A stretch of 52,492 bases of DNA from Candidatus Pelagibacter sp. GTDB taxonomy: Bacteria; Pseudomonadota; Alphaproteobacteria; Pelagibacterales; Pelagibacteraceae. Where the stretch lies: the NCBI GenBank assembly GCA_028226535.1, contig JAOJEG010000004.1, forward strand, positions 1 to 52,492. Direction: 5' to 3'. Both the position numbers and the translations under genes were made by a program. Shown here piece by piece: positions 41,767 through 51,875 of the stretch (position 1 is its first letter; every line of letters starts with the position of its first letter). The notes below the pieces were generated by a model. It made no database searches. It saw only the letters and a list, made by a program, of their open reading frames with translations, and was not told the DNA's origin.

Positions 41767-43116
41767 ATGAATAAAGATATTTTTTTAACAAATAATCTTA
41801 GTAATAAAAAAGAAAAGTTTGTTCCAATAAATGAAAAAAAAATAGGCATGTATGTTTGTGGTCCAACTGTTTATGATGACCCTCACATTGGAAATGCTAG
41901 ACCAATTGTAATCTTTGATATTCTTTTTAAAATTCTTAAAAATAAATATTCATCAGTCACTTATGTTAGAAATATTACTGATATTGATGATAAAATAATT
42001 AAAACATTGAATGAAAAAAAAATATCTATTTTAGATCTAACACAGACTGTAATTAAAAGTTTTAGTGAAGATTGTAATTATCTAAACTGTGAAATCCCAA
42101 CCGCACAACCTAAAGCAACTGAGCATATCGATTTAATGATTGAGATGGTCTCTGAACTAATCAAAAAAGGTTTTGCTTATGAAAATAACAAACATGTTTA
42201 TTTTGAAGTAAAAAAATTTGACGACTATGGCCAATTATCTAATAAAAAATTAGAAGAATTAATTGCTGGCTCTAGAATTGAAGTCAGTGATAACAAAAAA
42301 AACTCAGAAGATTTTGTGTTGTGGAAACCTTCTTTAGAAAATGAACCATCTTGGAACTCTCCTTGGGGGAAGGGTAGACCTGGTTGGCATTTAGAATGCT
42401 CAGCAATGTCAAAGAAATTTTTGGGAAATGAATTTGATATCCATGGTGGAGGGATAGATTTAATTTTTCCACATCATGAAAATGAAATTGCTCAATCAAG
42501 ATGTGCAAATGATACTAAGGTTTTTGCCAATTATTGGCTTCACAATGCCTTTATTACAATGTCGAATGAAAAAATGGCAAAATCTCAGGGTAACATTTTA
42601 AAGATTAAAGATTTTAGAGGTAAAGTTAGCGGGCAAGTTTTAAGATTAGCTTTGATCAGTGCTCACTACAAACAACCATTAGATTGGAATGATAAATTAT
42701 TAGACGATTGTCAAAATACAATTGATAAATGGTATAATGTTTATTTACCTTCCAACCAAGACTTGGAAGATGAAATTATTCAACCTTTATATGATGATAT
42801 CAATACACCAGGTTACATTGCTAATTTACATAAACTTTATGATAAAGCGAACAAAGGAAATGATGTTGATAAACAAATATTTAATTCAGCATGTAATTTT
42901 ATTGGTTTGCTTCAAGAAACTAAAGAAGAGTGGCTAGATTATAAAAAAGGAAAAATAGATATCTCAGAGACAGAAATTGAAAAAAAGATAGAACTTAGAA
43001 ATATAGCTCGAGCAGATAAAAACTATGCAGAAGCTGATAATATTAGAGACTACCTTTTAGACAAAGGTGTTTTAATAGAAGATAAAGATGGTAAAACAAT
43101 TTGGAAATTTAAATGA
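41767..43116 (+). CDS. cysS: Cysteinyl-tRNA synthetase
   Basis: Charges tRNA-Cys. The zinc-binding Cys31 and the HIGN form of the HIGH signature (40-43) are in YVCGPTVYDDPHIGNARP; ECSAMSKKFLG and HGGGIDLIFPHHENEIAQS provide further zinc ligands; KMAKSQG is the KMSKS signature. Length 449 is normal. Its stop overlaps the citramalate synthase start by four bases (ATGA), so translation of the two is coupled. Confidence 0.95.
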   Translation: MNKDIFLTNNLSNKKEKFVPINEKKIGMYVCGPTVYDDPHIGNARPIVIFDILFKILKNKYSSVTYVRNITDIDDKIIKTLNEKKISILDLTQTVIKSFSEDCNYLNCEIPTAQPKATEHIDLMIEMVSELIKKGFAYENNKHVYFEVKKFDDYGQLSNKKLEELIAGSRIEVSDNKKNSEDFVLWKPSLENEPSWNSPWGKGRPGWHLECSAMSKKFLGNEFDIHGGGIDLIFPHHENEIAQSRCANDTKVFANYWLHNAFITMSNEKMAKSQGNILKIKDFRGKVSGQVLRLALISAHYKQPLDWNDKLLDDCQNTIDKWYNVYLPSNQDLEDEIIQPLYDDINTPGYIANLHKLYDKANKGNDVDKQIFNSACNFIGLLQETKEEWLDYKKGKIDISETEIEKKIELRNIARADKNYAEADNIRDYLLDKGVLIEDKDGKTIWKFK

Positions 43117-44714
43117 GCAAAGAAAAGCTATATATTTTTGACACTACATTAAGAGATGGGGCTCAAACTCAAGGGGTTGATTTTTCAATTGATGACAAAG
43201 AGAAAATATCAAATTCACTGGATAATTTAGGGGTAGATTACATTGAAGGAGGTTGGCCTGGAGCTAACCCAACTGATACTGAGTTTTTTAACAAAGATCA
43301 TGGTTTTAAAAATGCAAAACTCACAGCCTTTGGAATGACCAAAAAATTAGAACATAGTGCTGAAAATGACCCAATGTTAGCATCATTAATTAATTCAAAA
43401 AGTTCTTCCGTTTGTTTATTTGGAAAATCTTGGGATTTTCAAGTTGATGTAGCGCTTGGAATATCGAATGAAGAAAATTTAGAAAATATTAGTGAGAGTG
43501 CAGAACATATCGTTGGTTCAGGTAAAGAATTTATGTTTGATGCAGAACATTTCTTTGATGGATATAAATCTAATCCTGAATATGCATTAAAATGTTTAAA
43601 AGCTGCATACGATCAAGGTGCTAGATGGATTGTTTTATGTGACACAAACGGTGGAACTCTTCCACACGAAGTATCTAAAATTGTATCTGAAATTACAAAA
43701 CATATCCCTGGAGAAAATTTAGGGATCCACGCTCATAATGATACAGAAAATGCAGTAGCAAATAGTTTAGCTGCAGTTCAAGCGGGAGTTAGACAGATTC
43801 AAGGAACTATTAATGGACTAGGAGAGAGATGCGGTAATGCAAATTTAATGTCTTTGATCCCGTCCTTATTTCTAAAAAAAGATTTTAGTGAAAAATTTGA
43901 ATTAAATATTAAGCGAGAAAACTTAAAAAACTTAACTCAGTGCTCAAGATTATTAGATGAATTACTTAATAGAAAACCGAATAAACATTTACCTTACGTG
44001 GGTGCTTCTGCTTTTTCACATAAAGGAGGCATGCACGTATCAGCAGTTCAAAAGAACCCAAAAACATACGAACATATTGACCCTGAAGAAGTAGGAAATT
44101 CAAGAAACATCGTAGTTTCAGATCAAGCTGGTCAATCTAATATAATGTCTAGATTAAAATCAATTGGTATCCAGATTGAAAAAAATGACCCAAAGATTAA
44201 AAAACTTTTGAGCGAAGTTAAAGACAGAGAATTTATTGGCTATAGTTATGATGGAGCAGATGCTTCATTTGAATTGTTAGCTAGAAGATTAATGGGTGAT
44301 ATTCCAAGATATATTTTAATTAATGAATATGATGTAACAGTTAAAAAAGATAATACCGGTGAAATTATTTCAGTTGCAAAAGCACAATTAGAAGTTGATG
44401 GTCAAAAAATATTATGTGAGGGTCAAGGAAATGGACCTGTCAATGCACTTGATAATGCGATTAGAAAAAATGTAAATAAACTTGCAAAATACTCAGAATA
44501 TTTAAAAGACTTAAAATTAGTTGATTATAAAGTAAGAATTTTAAATACGGGTACTGAAGCGGTAACTAGAGTTTCAATTGAAAGTACAGATTCCAAAGGT
44601 GTAAACTGGTTCACTATAGGAGTTTCACCAAATATAATTGATGCATCATTCAAAGCATTAGTCGACAGTTTAGATTATAAGTTATTTAAAGATAAGGCTC
44701 CAGCTAGCTTGTAA
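43113..44714 (+). CDS. cimA: Citramalate synthase
   Basis: Condenses acetyl-CoA with pyruvate to (R)-citramalate, the threonine-independent route to isoleucine. The DRE-TIM barrel starts LYIFDTTLRDGAQTQGVDFS with the metal and catalytic residues in LRDGAQ, then LGIHAHNDTENAVANSLAAV (metal-binding HAHND) and GTINGLGERCGNANL. The C-terminal part (residues about 395-530) is the LeuA-like allosteric domain. It resembles CimA of the 520-540 residue bacterial class rather than LeuA. Neighbours give no other isoleucine genes. Confidence 0.9.
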   Translation: MSKEKLYIFDTTLRDGAQTQGVDFSIDDKEKISNSLDNLGVDYIEGGWPGANPTDTEFFNKDHGFKNAKLTAFGMTKKLEHSAENDPMLASLINSKSSSVCLFGKSWDFQVDVALGISNEENLENISESAEHIVGSGKEFMFDAEHFFDGYKSNPEYALKCLKAAYDQGARWIVLCDTNGGTLPHEVSKIVSEITKHIPGENLGIHAHNDTENAVANSLAAVQAGVRQIQGTINGLGERCGNANLMSLIPSLFLKKDFSEKFELNIKRENLKNLTQCSRLLDELLNRKPNKHLPYVGASAFSHKGGMHVSAVQKNPKTYEHIDPEEVGNSRNIVVSDQAGQSNIMSRLKSIGIQIEKNDPKIKKLLSEVKDREFIGYSYDGADASFELLARRLMGDIPRYILINEYDVTVKKDNTGEIISVAKAQLEVDGQKILCEGQGNGPVNALDNAIRKNVNKLAKYSEYLKDLKLVDYKVRILNTGTEAVTRVSIESTDSKGVNWFTIGVSPNIIDASFKALVDSLDYKLFKDKAPASL

Positions 44715-44731
44715 GTAATATATTAATAATA

Positions 44732-45445
44732 ATGTCAGCAAATAATATTACTTTCATTTTACATAAGCCTCAACTATCAGAAAATATTGGTGCATGTGCA
44801 AGAGGAATGAAGAATTTTAATTTTCAAAAACTATCTGTTATTGATCCAAAGCCTATTTTTCCAAATGATAAAATTTTAGCAACATCTGTTGGTGCTAAAA
44901 ATATTATTAACAAAAGCAAAGTATTTGATCATCTAGAACCTGCATTAAAAAATATTGATTATGTCATTGCAACATCTGCAAGATTTAGAAACAAAAATAT
45001 TAAACACATTCAATTAGAAGACTTAAAAAAAATTGATTTTACTAAAAAAGTAGCTTTTTTATTTGGATCTGAGGCATCAGGATTATCGAATAATGAAGTA
45101 AGTTATGCAAACTATACTTTGCAAATTCCAACTAATCCTGAGTTTAAATCTTTAAATTTATCTCACAGTCTAATTATTATTGCTCAATATGTCTCAAGTA
45201 TCGTAAAATCTAAGACTTCTAATTTTAAAAAGTCAAAAAAGGTCAAAGCAGCTTCTAAAAAGGAAATTCATTCCATGACAAACTTATGTATTCAAAACTT
45301 GGACGAAATTAACTTTTTTAAACCCAAAGAAAAGAAGCCTATCATGCTGGAGAACTTGAGAAATATTTTCTACCGAATGGAGCTATCTTCTAAAGAAACA
45401 CGTATATTAGCTAGTGTATTTGCTAGTTTAGGCAAAAAACGTTGA
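44732..45445 (+). CDS. TrmJ-like tRNA/rRNA methyltransferase (SPOUT)
   Basis: A 237-residue SpoU-type RNA ribose methyltransferase. ITFILHKPQLSENIGACARGMKNF is the N-terminal signature with the catalytic Arg, FLFGSEASGLSNNEVSYANYTLQIPT is the knot motif II, and FKSLNLSHSLIIIAQY is motif III; these match TrmJ, which methylates position 32 of tRNAs. A C-terminal helical extension ends LASVFASLGKK. It lies 17 bases after cimA, and the rpsD promoter begins right after its stop. Confidence 0.85.
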   Translation: MSANNITFILHKPQLSENIGACARGMKNFNFQKLSVIDPKPIFPNDKILATSVGAKNIINKSKVFDHLEPALKNIDYVIATSARFRNKNIKHIQLEDLKKIDFTKKVAFLFGSEASGLSNNEVSYANYTLQIPTNPEFKSLNLSHSLIIIAQYVSSIVKSKTSNFKKSKKVKAASKKEIHSMTNLCIQNLDEINFFKPKEKKPIMLENLRNIFYRMELSSKETRILASVFASLGKKR

Positions 45446-45473
45446 TTGACAAAATGGTCTGTAAGCTTATAAA
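45446..45473 (+). promoter_or_regulatory. Strong sigma70 promoter of rpsD
   Basis: TTGACA at 45446-45451 is a perfect -35 and TATAAA at 45468-45473 is a good -10, separated by 16 bases. The expected start near 45480 leaves about six bases before the ATG at 45486, so rpsD mRNA may have almost no leader. Confidence 0.8.
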
Positions 45474-45485
45474 CCCCAATATCAA

Positions 45486-46103
45486 ATGACAAAAAGATTA
45501 AACTCTAAACATAAAGTAGATCGAAGACTAAAGGTTAACCTATGGGGAAGACCAAAAAGTCCTTTCAATACTAGAGCTTATGGACCCGGTCAGCATGGTC
45601 AATCAAGACAAGGTAAGCCGTCAGATTATGGAATTCAGTTACAAGCTAAGCAAAAATTAAAAGCTTACTATGGTAACATTAACGAAAGACAATTCAGAAA
45701 TATTTATAAAAAAGCTGTTATGCTTAAAGGGGACACTGGCGAAAACCTAATTGGTTTATTAGAGAGAAGATTAGATGCAGTGATCTATAGAGCAAAATTT
45801 GCAACCACTATTTTCTCAGCTAGACAATTAATTAACCATGGTCATGTAAGAGTGAACGGTAAAAAAGTTAATATTGGAAGTTATTTAGTTAAAGAAGAGG
45901 ATACAATTGAGATTAGAGATAAATCTAAACAACTTGCGATAATTGATATTGCTTTAGCAAATAAAGAGAGAGAAGCTCCAGAATACATTCAAATGGATGA
46001 GAAAAACAAAAAAGTTAAATTTGTTAGAACTCCCAAGTTTGAAGAAGTCCCATATCCAATCGTTATGGAACCTAATCTAGTAATTGAATATTACTCTAGA
46101 TAA
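45486..46103 (+). CDS. rpsD: 30S ribosomal protein S4
   Basis: A 205-residue 16S rRNA-binding protein of the small subunit. It lacks a long N-terminal zinc ribbon, and carries [77 protein letters not shown] (the S4 RNA-binding domain), and ends [16 protein letters not shown] [12 protein letters not shown]. It stands alone here with its own promoter, not inside the alpha operon. No ribosome site is visible between the -10 and the ATG. Confidence 0.97.
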   Translation: MTKRLNSKHKVDRRLKVNLWGRPKSPFNTRAYGPGQHGQSRQGKPSDYGIQLQAKQKLKAYYGNINERQFRNIYKKAVMLKGDTGENLIGLLERRLDAVIYRAKFATTIFSARQLINHGHVRVNGKKVNIGSYLVKEEDTIEIRDKSKQLAIIDIALANKEREAPEYIQMDEKNKKVKFVRTPKFEEVPYPIVMEPNLVIEYYSR

Positions 46104-46111
46104 AATTTAAA

Positions 46112-46450
46112 TTAATTTTTAGCTTTAAAACTTATTCCTTTAGCCTCAAGTAATTTTGCTAATTCACCACTTTCGTACATTTCTTTAACGATATCGCATC
46201 CACCCACAAATTCCTTTTTAATATAAAGTTGAGGAATAGTCGGCCAATCACTAAAGACTTTAATACCTTCTCTAATATTTTGATCTTCTAAAACATTCAC
46301 ACCTTGAAAATTAACTTCAAGTATTTTTAACATATTAGATACAGCCATAGAGAAACCACACTGAGGAGCATCAGGTGTTCCTTTCATAAATAAGCATACT
46401 TCATTACTGTCAATATGATTTTGAATTAAACTTTTTGTATTATCATCCAT
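46112..46450 (-). CDS. grxD: Monothiol glutaredoxin (Grx4 type)
   Basis: A 112-residue glutaredoxin with the CGFS active site at 31-34 inside GTPDAPQCGFSMAVSNML and the conserved WPTIPQLYIKKEFVGGCDIV. It binds a [2Fe-2S] cluster with BolA and is used in iron-sulfur delivery and iron sensing. It overlaps the bolA gene by one base, the classical pairing, downstream of purL. It converges on rpsD, eight bases apart. Confidence 0.93.
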   Translation of the reverse strand: MDDNTKSLIQNHIDSNEVCLFMKGTPDAPQCGFSMAVSNMLKILEVNFQGVNVLEDQNIREGIKVFSDWPTIPQLYIKKEFVGGCDIVKEMYESGELAKLLEAKGISFKAKN

Positions 46451-46680
46451 TATTGCTCCTTTGTTTTAATTGCTAGGGCATGTAATTCATTTCCCATTTT
46501 ACCTTTAAGAGAATTATACACCATTTTGTGTTGTTCAATTTTACTTTTGCCTGAAAATTGAGCGGAAGTGACAGTTGCTGAATAATGATTTCCATCTCCA
46601 GCTAAATCTTGAATTTCAACAGTAGCATCAGACAATGCTTCTTTGATTAAACTCTCAATTTCTTTTAAATCCATTGCCAT
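46450..46680 (-). CDS. bolA: BolA-family protein
   Basis: A short 76-residue BolA protein with the class I-like fold: LIKEALSDATVEIQDLAGDGNHYSATVTSAQFSGKSKIEQHKMVYNSLKGKMGNELHALAIKTKEQ. The invariant histidine (HKMVY) that can bind a [2Fe-2S] cluster with monothiol glutaredoxin is present. It is between purL and grxD with one-base overlaps on both sides, the common alphaproteobacterial order, which supports a shared iron-sulfur function with GrxD. Confidence 0.92.
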   Translation of the reverse strand: MAMDLKEIESLIKEALSDATVEIQDLAGDGNHYSATVTSAQFSGKSKIEQHKMVYNSLKGKMGNELHALAIKTKEQ

Positions 46681-48872
46681 TATTTACTCATGTATTTTGT
46701 TAGCCAATTTGTATTCGATGTTATTAATTCGTCAATTGATACTTTTGTCTTTTCATTAATAAACAATTGATCTTCATTAATCGTTCCAAGTTCATCATAA
46801 TGAACTGCGTTTTTGTCTAAAATATCAGTCACTTTCTTAAGACTATCTTTGCTAACTTCAATTATGTATCTGCCTTGATCTTCACCAAAGTAGTACTCAA
46901 TTTCATTAATTAAATATTTTGGTTTTTTAAGATTAATTCCCTTATTTCCTTTGATACACATCTTTGAAACAGCGGTAATTATTCCTCCAATAGATACATC
47001 ATGAGCACTTTTGATATGACCTGCATCAATTAACTTTAATACAGTTTCTCCATTATTTTTTTCATTAAATAAATTTACCTCTGGTGGAGGGCCATTTTTT
47101 TCATTTAAAATGTTTCTTGCAAGTAAACTCTGATCAATATGACCTTCAGTTTTACCAATAACTAGAACGATATTATCAACTTGCTTAAAATCCATAGTAA
47201 TCATTTTTTTATAATCTTTAATTAAACCAACTCCTCCAATAGATGGGGTAGGTTTAATTCCTTCATCTTTGGTTTGATTATAAAAAGATACATTTCCTGA
47301 AACAACAGGGAATTTTAAATATCCAGCAGCTTCTCCAATACCTTGAACGCATTCAACAAACTCTCCCATATTTTCCTCATTTTCTGGACTACCAAAGTTT
47401 AAACAATTAGTAATAGCAACTGGTTTTGCTCCAACAGAAATTAAGTTTCTAAAACTTTCACAAACTACTTGTTTTCCACCAGTTAATGGATGTGCCCAAC
47501 AATAAACTGCAGAACTATCAACTGATGCTGCAACCGCTTTATCAGTACCATGAACTCGAACAACCCCTGAGTCACCACCAGGTTTTTGAATAGTGTCTCC
47601 CATAACGGTGTGATCATATTGTTGCCAAATCCACTCTTTACTGCAAACATTTGGATGAGATAAAACTTTCTTTAAAATATCTATAATTTTTAAATTTTTA
47701 AGATCTTCTTTTTTAATTTTATTTTTTTTAGGAAGTTTTGCTTTTTTCCATTTACGGTCATACATTGGTGAATTTTCAACTAAAGTATTAACTGGAATAT
47801 CTGCTACTTGCTCATTATCAAAAAATAATTCAATTTTTTTAGAATTAGTAGTTTTACCAATTACAGCAAAATCTAAATTCCATTTATCAAATATTTTTTT
47901 AGCTTTTTCTTCTTTGCCATTTTCAAGAACAATTAACATTCTTTCTTGGCTTTCAGAAAGCATGATTTCATAAGGAGTCATGTTTGCTTCCCTGCATGGA
48001 ACTTTATTTAAATTGATTTCAATTCCAAGATTTCCTTTGGAAGCCATTTCAATACTAGATGACGTTAATCCTGCTGCACCCATATCTTGAATTGCTATAA
48101 TTGAATCTCCTGCCATTAATTCAAGACATGCTTCGAGTAATAACTTTTCAGTAAATGGATCGCCAACTTGAACTGTTGGTTTTTTTTCTTCAATTTTTTC
48201 ATCAAAACTAGCTGATGCCATACTTGCACCATGAATTCCGTCACGACCTGTCTTTGAACCCACATATATAACCGGTTTGTTTAGACCTGCTGCTTTTGAG
48301 TAGAAAATCTTATCTTTTTTAACCAAACCTAAAGTCATAGCATTGACTAAAATATTACCATTATAAGAGCTATCAAAGTTGGTTTGACCAGCAATAGTTG
48401 GGACTCCCATACAATTTCCATAACCACCAATACCGTGCACAACCCCTCTTAACAAATTCTTAGTTTTCTTATGCTGAGGAGAACCAAAATGAATAGAGTT
48501 CAAATTAGCAATAGGGCGGGCGCCCATTGTAAAGACATCTCTCATAATACCACCAACACCTGTTGCAGCCCCCTGATAGGGTTCAATAAATGAAGGATGG
48601 TTATGACTTTCAATTTTAAATACAATTGCATCATTATCCCCAATATCAACCACACCAGCGTTCTCTCCTGGGCCTTGGATAACTTGCTTTCCTTTAGTTG
48701 GTAGTGTTTTTAAGTGAAGTCTTGATGATTTATATGAACAATGTTCATTCCACATTGCAGAAAAGATTCCAAGTTCTGTAATATTTGGAGTTCTATCCAG
48801 TAGCTCACAAATTTTAGCATATTCATCTTTTTTAAGACCATGATCTATGGCTACTTGTTCATTTACTATCAT
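46680..48872 (-). CDS. purL: Phosphoribosylformylglycinamidine synthase, PurL subunit
   Basis: The ATP-dependent synthase of purine synthesis (FGAR to FGAM). It is the short form (730 residues) that needs separate PurQ and PurS, both encoded just upstream. The start [44 protein letters not shown] and SESQERML are conserved. Overlaps: four bases with purQ and one with bolA. Operon context is discussed at purQ and purS. Confidence 0.95.
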   Translation of the reverse strand: MIVNEQVAIDHGLKKDEYAKICELLDRTPNITELGIFSAMWNEHCSYKSSRLHLKTLPTKGKQVIQGPGENAGVVDIGDNDAIVFKIESHNHPSFIEPYQGAATGVGGIMRDVFTMGARPIANLNSIHFGSPQHKKTKNLLRGVVHGIGGYGNCMGVPTIAGQTNFDSSYNGNILVNAMTLGLVKKDKIFYSKAAGLNKPVIYVGSKTGRDGIHGASMASASFDEKIEEKKPTVQVGDPFTEKLLLEACLELMAGDSIIAIQDMGAAGLTSSSIEMASKGNLGIEINLNKVPCREANMTPYEIMLSESQERMLIVLENGKEEKAKKIFDKWNLDFAVIGKTTNSKKIELFFDNEQVADIPVNTLVENSPMYDRKWKKAKLPKKNKIKKEDLKNLKIIDILKKVLSHPNVCSKEWIWQQYDHTVMGDTIQKPGGDSGVVRVHGTDKAVAASVDSSAVYCWAHPLTGGKQVVCESFRNLISVGAKPVAITNCLNFGSPENEENMGEFVECVQGIGEAAGYLKFPVVSGNVSFYNQTKDEGIKPTPSIGGVGLIKDYKKMITMDFKQVDNIVLVIGKTEGHIDQSLLARNILNEKNGPPPEVNLFNEKNNGETVLKLIDAGHIKSAHDVSIGGIITAVSKMCIKGNKGINLKKPKYLINEIEYYFGEDQGRYIIEVSKDSLKKVTDILDKNAVHYDELGTINEDQLFINEKTKVSIDELITSNTNWLTKYMSK

Positions 48873-49552
48873 TTTAAATTATTGATTAAATTATTAAAAA
48901 AAAGAGAACCATCTTCACCTGATAGTGAAAGGTCTATCATTCTTTCAGGGTGGGGCATCATTCCTAAAACATTTTTTTCTTTATTAAATATACCTGCAAT
49001 ATTTTTAATTGATCCATTAGGATTGAACTGCTCCTCAGTTTTACCATTTTTATCGCAGTAATTAATTGCAATTTGCTCGTTATCCTCAATTTCTTTTAAT
49101 TGCTCTTTGGTACAAAAATAGTTTCCTTCGTTATGAGCTATGTGAAACTCTAAAACTTCATTATCAATATTTTTAAAGTAAGTATTTTGTTTATTATTAA
49201 TTTTAACAAACACATTTTTACAAATAAATTCTAAGTATTTGTTTCTTAATAAAACACCAGGAACCAAACCTGTTTCAACTAAAATTTGAAAACCATTACA
49301 AATCCCCATTACCATTCCACCTGAATTTGCAAAGTTAATGACAGATTTCATTATTTTAGATTTAGAAGCCATGCTTCCACATCTCAAATAATCCCCATAT
49401 GAAAATCCACCAGGTAAAACGACTAAATCACTTTTAGGTAATTCAACATCATCATGCCAAACCATTTTATTTTTAAACCCAAATTTTTTAAGAGCCACAT
49501 CCATGTCTCTATCACAATTTGATCCTGGAAATGTAATGACGGATGATTTCAT
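48869..49552 (-). CDS. purQ: Phosphoribosylformylglycinamidine synthase, PurQ glutaminase
   Basis: Type I glutamine amidotransferase of 227 residues that provides ammonia to PurL. The nucleophile Cys lies in [13 protein letters not shown], and the His/Glu pair in MMPHPERMI. The PurQ start [15 protein letters not shown] is typical. Its ATG is four bases after purS ends; it overlaps purL by four bases. Together with PurS it forms the FGAM synthase complex. Confidence 0.95.
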   Translation of the reverse strand: MKSSVITFPGSNCDRDMDVALKKFGFKNKMVWHDDVELPKSDLVVLPGGFSYGDYLRCGSMASKSKIMKSVINFANSGGMVMGICNGFQILVETGLVPGVLLRNKYLEFICKNVFVKINNKQNTYFKNIDNEVLEFHIAHNEGNYFCTKEQLKEIEDNEQIAINYCDKNGKTEEQFNPNGSIKNIAGIFNKEKNVLGMMPHPERMIDLSLSGEDGSLFFNNLINNLK

Positions 49553-49555
49553 TAA

Positions 49556-49798
49556 TTATTGTGCATCAATAATTTTATAATTTTCAATAACAAGATTAGC
49601 TAAAAGTTTTTTACACATTTCTTCAACTTTATCTTTGGCTTTTTTTGGATCACTTTCTTTGGTATCGATTTCAAAATACTTACCTTGTCTTACTTCACTG
49701 ATGTCATTAAAACCCATTCCATCTAGAGTTTGATGAATAACTTTACCTTGCGGATCTAGCACATCTTTTTTAAGAGTAATGATTACAGAAATTTTCAT
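49556..49798 (-). CDS. purS: Phosphoribosylformylglycinamidine synthase, PurS subunit
   Basis: An 80-residue small subunit that connects PurL and Pur[23 protein letters not shown] and [10 protein letters not shown] are the family segments. It overlaps purC by four bases and is three bases from purQ. Its presence shows the three-part FGAM synthase of low-GC and alphaproteobacterial type. Confidence 0.93.
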   Translation of the reverse strand: MKISVIITLKKDVLDPQGKVIHQTLDGMGFNDISEVRQGKYFEIDTKESDPKKAKDKVEEMCKKLLANLVIENYKIIDAQ

Positions 49799-50580
49799 TT
49801 ACGTTTCCTTTTAACAGAAGATAGTTTGGTAACATTAACCGCTGAGACGTTGGATTGTTCATGAAGTATCCCAAGTCTTTTGGCAACTTCTGTATATGCT
49901 GGAATAAGGTCACCTAAATTTTTTCTAAATCTGTCTTTATCTAGTTTTTTGTCTGTTATACTGTCCCAAAGTCTGCAAGTATCAGGGCTAATTTCATCAG
50001 CTAATATCACTTCATCTTTACCATTAGCTTTTAGTCTTCCAAATTCTAATTTAAAATCAATCAGCTTAATTCCAACGCCTCTAAACATACCGATCATAAA
50101 GTCATTAATTCTTAAAATCATCTTTTTAACTTTTTCAATTTCTTTTTTAGAAGCCCAATCAAAAGCTAAGATATGCTCTTCCGCAATTAATGGATCTCCT
50201 AATTTGTCATCCTTTAAACAATACTCAATTAATGGTTCTTTTAAAACTGTTCCATCTTCAATTCCCAATCTTTTGGTAATAGATCCAGTTGCAACGTTTC
50301 TTACAATGAATTCAATTGGAATAATTTCAACTAACTTAATAACTTGCTCTCTCATATTAAGTCTTTTTACTAAATGATTTTTAATTCCAATTTGAGAAAG
50401 GTTGGAGAGGATGTGTTCTGAAATTCTATTATTTAAAACACCTTTTCCTTCAATAGTAGATTTTTTTTGATTGTTAAATGCAGTAGCATCATCTTTAAAA
50501 TATTGAATTACTAAATTTTTATCATTAGTTGCATAAATGATTTTAGCTTTTCCTTCGTAAAGTTTTTTTCCTTTTTTCAT
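49795..50580 (-). CDS. purC: SAICAR synthase
   Basis: Ligates aspartate to CAIR in purine synthesis. The 261-residue sequence begins [15 protein letters not shown], the ATP loop, and has the substrate-site segments [20 protein letters not shown] and [14 protein letters not shown]. The length is normal, with a basic tail. It overlaps purB by one base and purS by four bases. Confidence 0.95.
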   Translation of the reverse strand: MKKGKKLYEGKAKIIYATNDKNLVIQYFKDDATAFNNQKKSTIEGKGVLNNRISEHILSNLSQIGIKNHLVKRLNMREQVIKLVEIIPIEFIVRNVATGSITKRLGIEDGTVLKEPLIEYCLKDDKLGDPLIAEEHILAFDWASKKEIEKVKKMILRINDFMIGMFRGVGIKLIDFKLEFGRLKANGKDEVILADEISPDTCRLWDSITDKKLDKDRFRKNLGDLIPAYTEVAKRLGILHEQSNVSAVNVTKLSSVKRKRK

Positions 50581-51872
50581 TATTTAAAAACTCTTCTAAA
50601 GATGAAATTCACATTTTTAAAGTGTTTTGCGTAACTAAATATAGATTTTAGTTTTTTAGGAGTAATTTTACTCATGATTAACTTATCAGAACTAATAACA
50701 TCTAATAAATCTAAATTCTCTGCAAAACATTTTTTAGCATAATTTTGAACCATTCTGTAAGATTGTTCTCTACTTAATCCTGATTTTGTTAGCTCTAGCA
50801 TTACTTCTTGTGAAAAAATCAATCCTTTAGTGATATTTAAATTTTCTAACATTTTTTTAGGGTACACAATCATGTTATCCAAAATATTTGTTAGTCTCAC
50901 AAGAGCAAAATCAGTTGTAATGTTTGCATCAGGTCCGATGTTTCTCTCAACACTAGAATGCGATATATCTCTTTCATGCCATAGAGCAATATTTTCTAAA
51001 GCAGGAATTACCGCACTTCTAACCATTCTTGCAAGTCCTGTTAAGTTTTCACTTAATATTGGATTTTTTTTATGAGGCATTGCAGAGGAACCTTTTTGAT
51101 TTTTTGAGAAGAATTCTTGTAATTCATAAACCTCAGTTCTCTGTAAATGTCTAATCTCAACTGCTACTCTTTCAATTGATCCAGCAATAATTCCCAGCAC
51201 TGAAAAATAGAAAGCATGTCTGTCTCTTGGTATTACTTGAGTTGATATTGGTTCAACATTTAAACCTAATTTTTTTGCAACGTGTTTTTCAACATTAGGA
51301 TTAATGTTTGCAAAGGTTCCAACAGCCCCAGATATTGCACAAGTGGATACTTCATCAATTGCATCTACTAATCTTTTTCTATTTCTCTTAAATTCTTCGT
51401 AAAACGAAGCCAATTTTAATCCAAAAGTAACAGGTTCAGCGTGAATACCATGACTTCTTCCCATGCAAGGAGTAAATTTGTATCTCTTAGCTTGTTTTTT
51501 AAGAACTTTTAAAATTTGATCTAGGTCTTTTAGGATGATTTTACCTGATTGAACCATTTGGATATTAAAACTTGTATCCAATACATCTGATGAGGTCATA
51601 CCTTGGTGAAGATATCTAGCTTTAATTCCTGCTTTTTCAGTCACAGAAGTTAAAAAGGCTATTACGTCGTGTTTAACCTCAGACTCTATCTTGTGAATTC
51701 TACTTACATTAATTTTAGCTTTTTTTCTAACAACTGATGCTACACCTTTTGGGATTTGACCAAGTTTTTCCATAGCTTCAGCTGCAGCAACTTCGACATT
51801 AAGCCAAATTTTATATTTATTTTCCTCTGACCAAATGTCAGTTAATTCTTTTCGCGAGTATCTTTTAATCAT
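50580..51872 (-). CDS. purB: Adenylosuccinate lyase
   Basis: Splits SAICAR and adenylosuccinate, releasing fumarate. The flexible signature loop is [16 protein letters not shown], the general base region [14 protein letters not shown] and the N-terminal [14 protein letters not shown] contain the conserved His/Ser pair. The 430-residue length is normal for the bacterial type. It is three bases downstream of map in the same direction, beginning the purine cluster. Confidence 0.95.
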   Translation of the reverse strand: MIKRYSRKELTDIWSEENKYKIWLNVEVAAAEAMEKLGQIPKGVASVVRKKAKINVSRIHKIESEVKHDVIAFLTSVTEKAGIKARYLHQGMTSSDVLDTSFNIQMVQSGKIILKDLDQILKVLKKQAKRYKFTPCMGRSHGIHAEPVTFGLKLASFYEEFKRNRKRLVDAIDEVSTCAISGAVGTFANINPNVEKHVAKKLGLNVEPISTQVIPRDRHAFYFSVLGIIAGSIERVAVEIRHLQRTEVYELQEFFSKNQKGSSAMPHKKNPILSENLTGLARMVRSAVIPALENIALWHERDISHSSVERNIGPDANITTDFALVRLTNILDNMIVYPKKMLENLNITKGLIFSQEVMLELTKSGLSREQSYRMVQNYAKKCFAENLDLLDVISSDKLIMSKITPKKLKSIFSYAKHFKNVNFIFRRVFK

Positions 51873-51875
51873 TAA

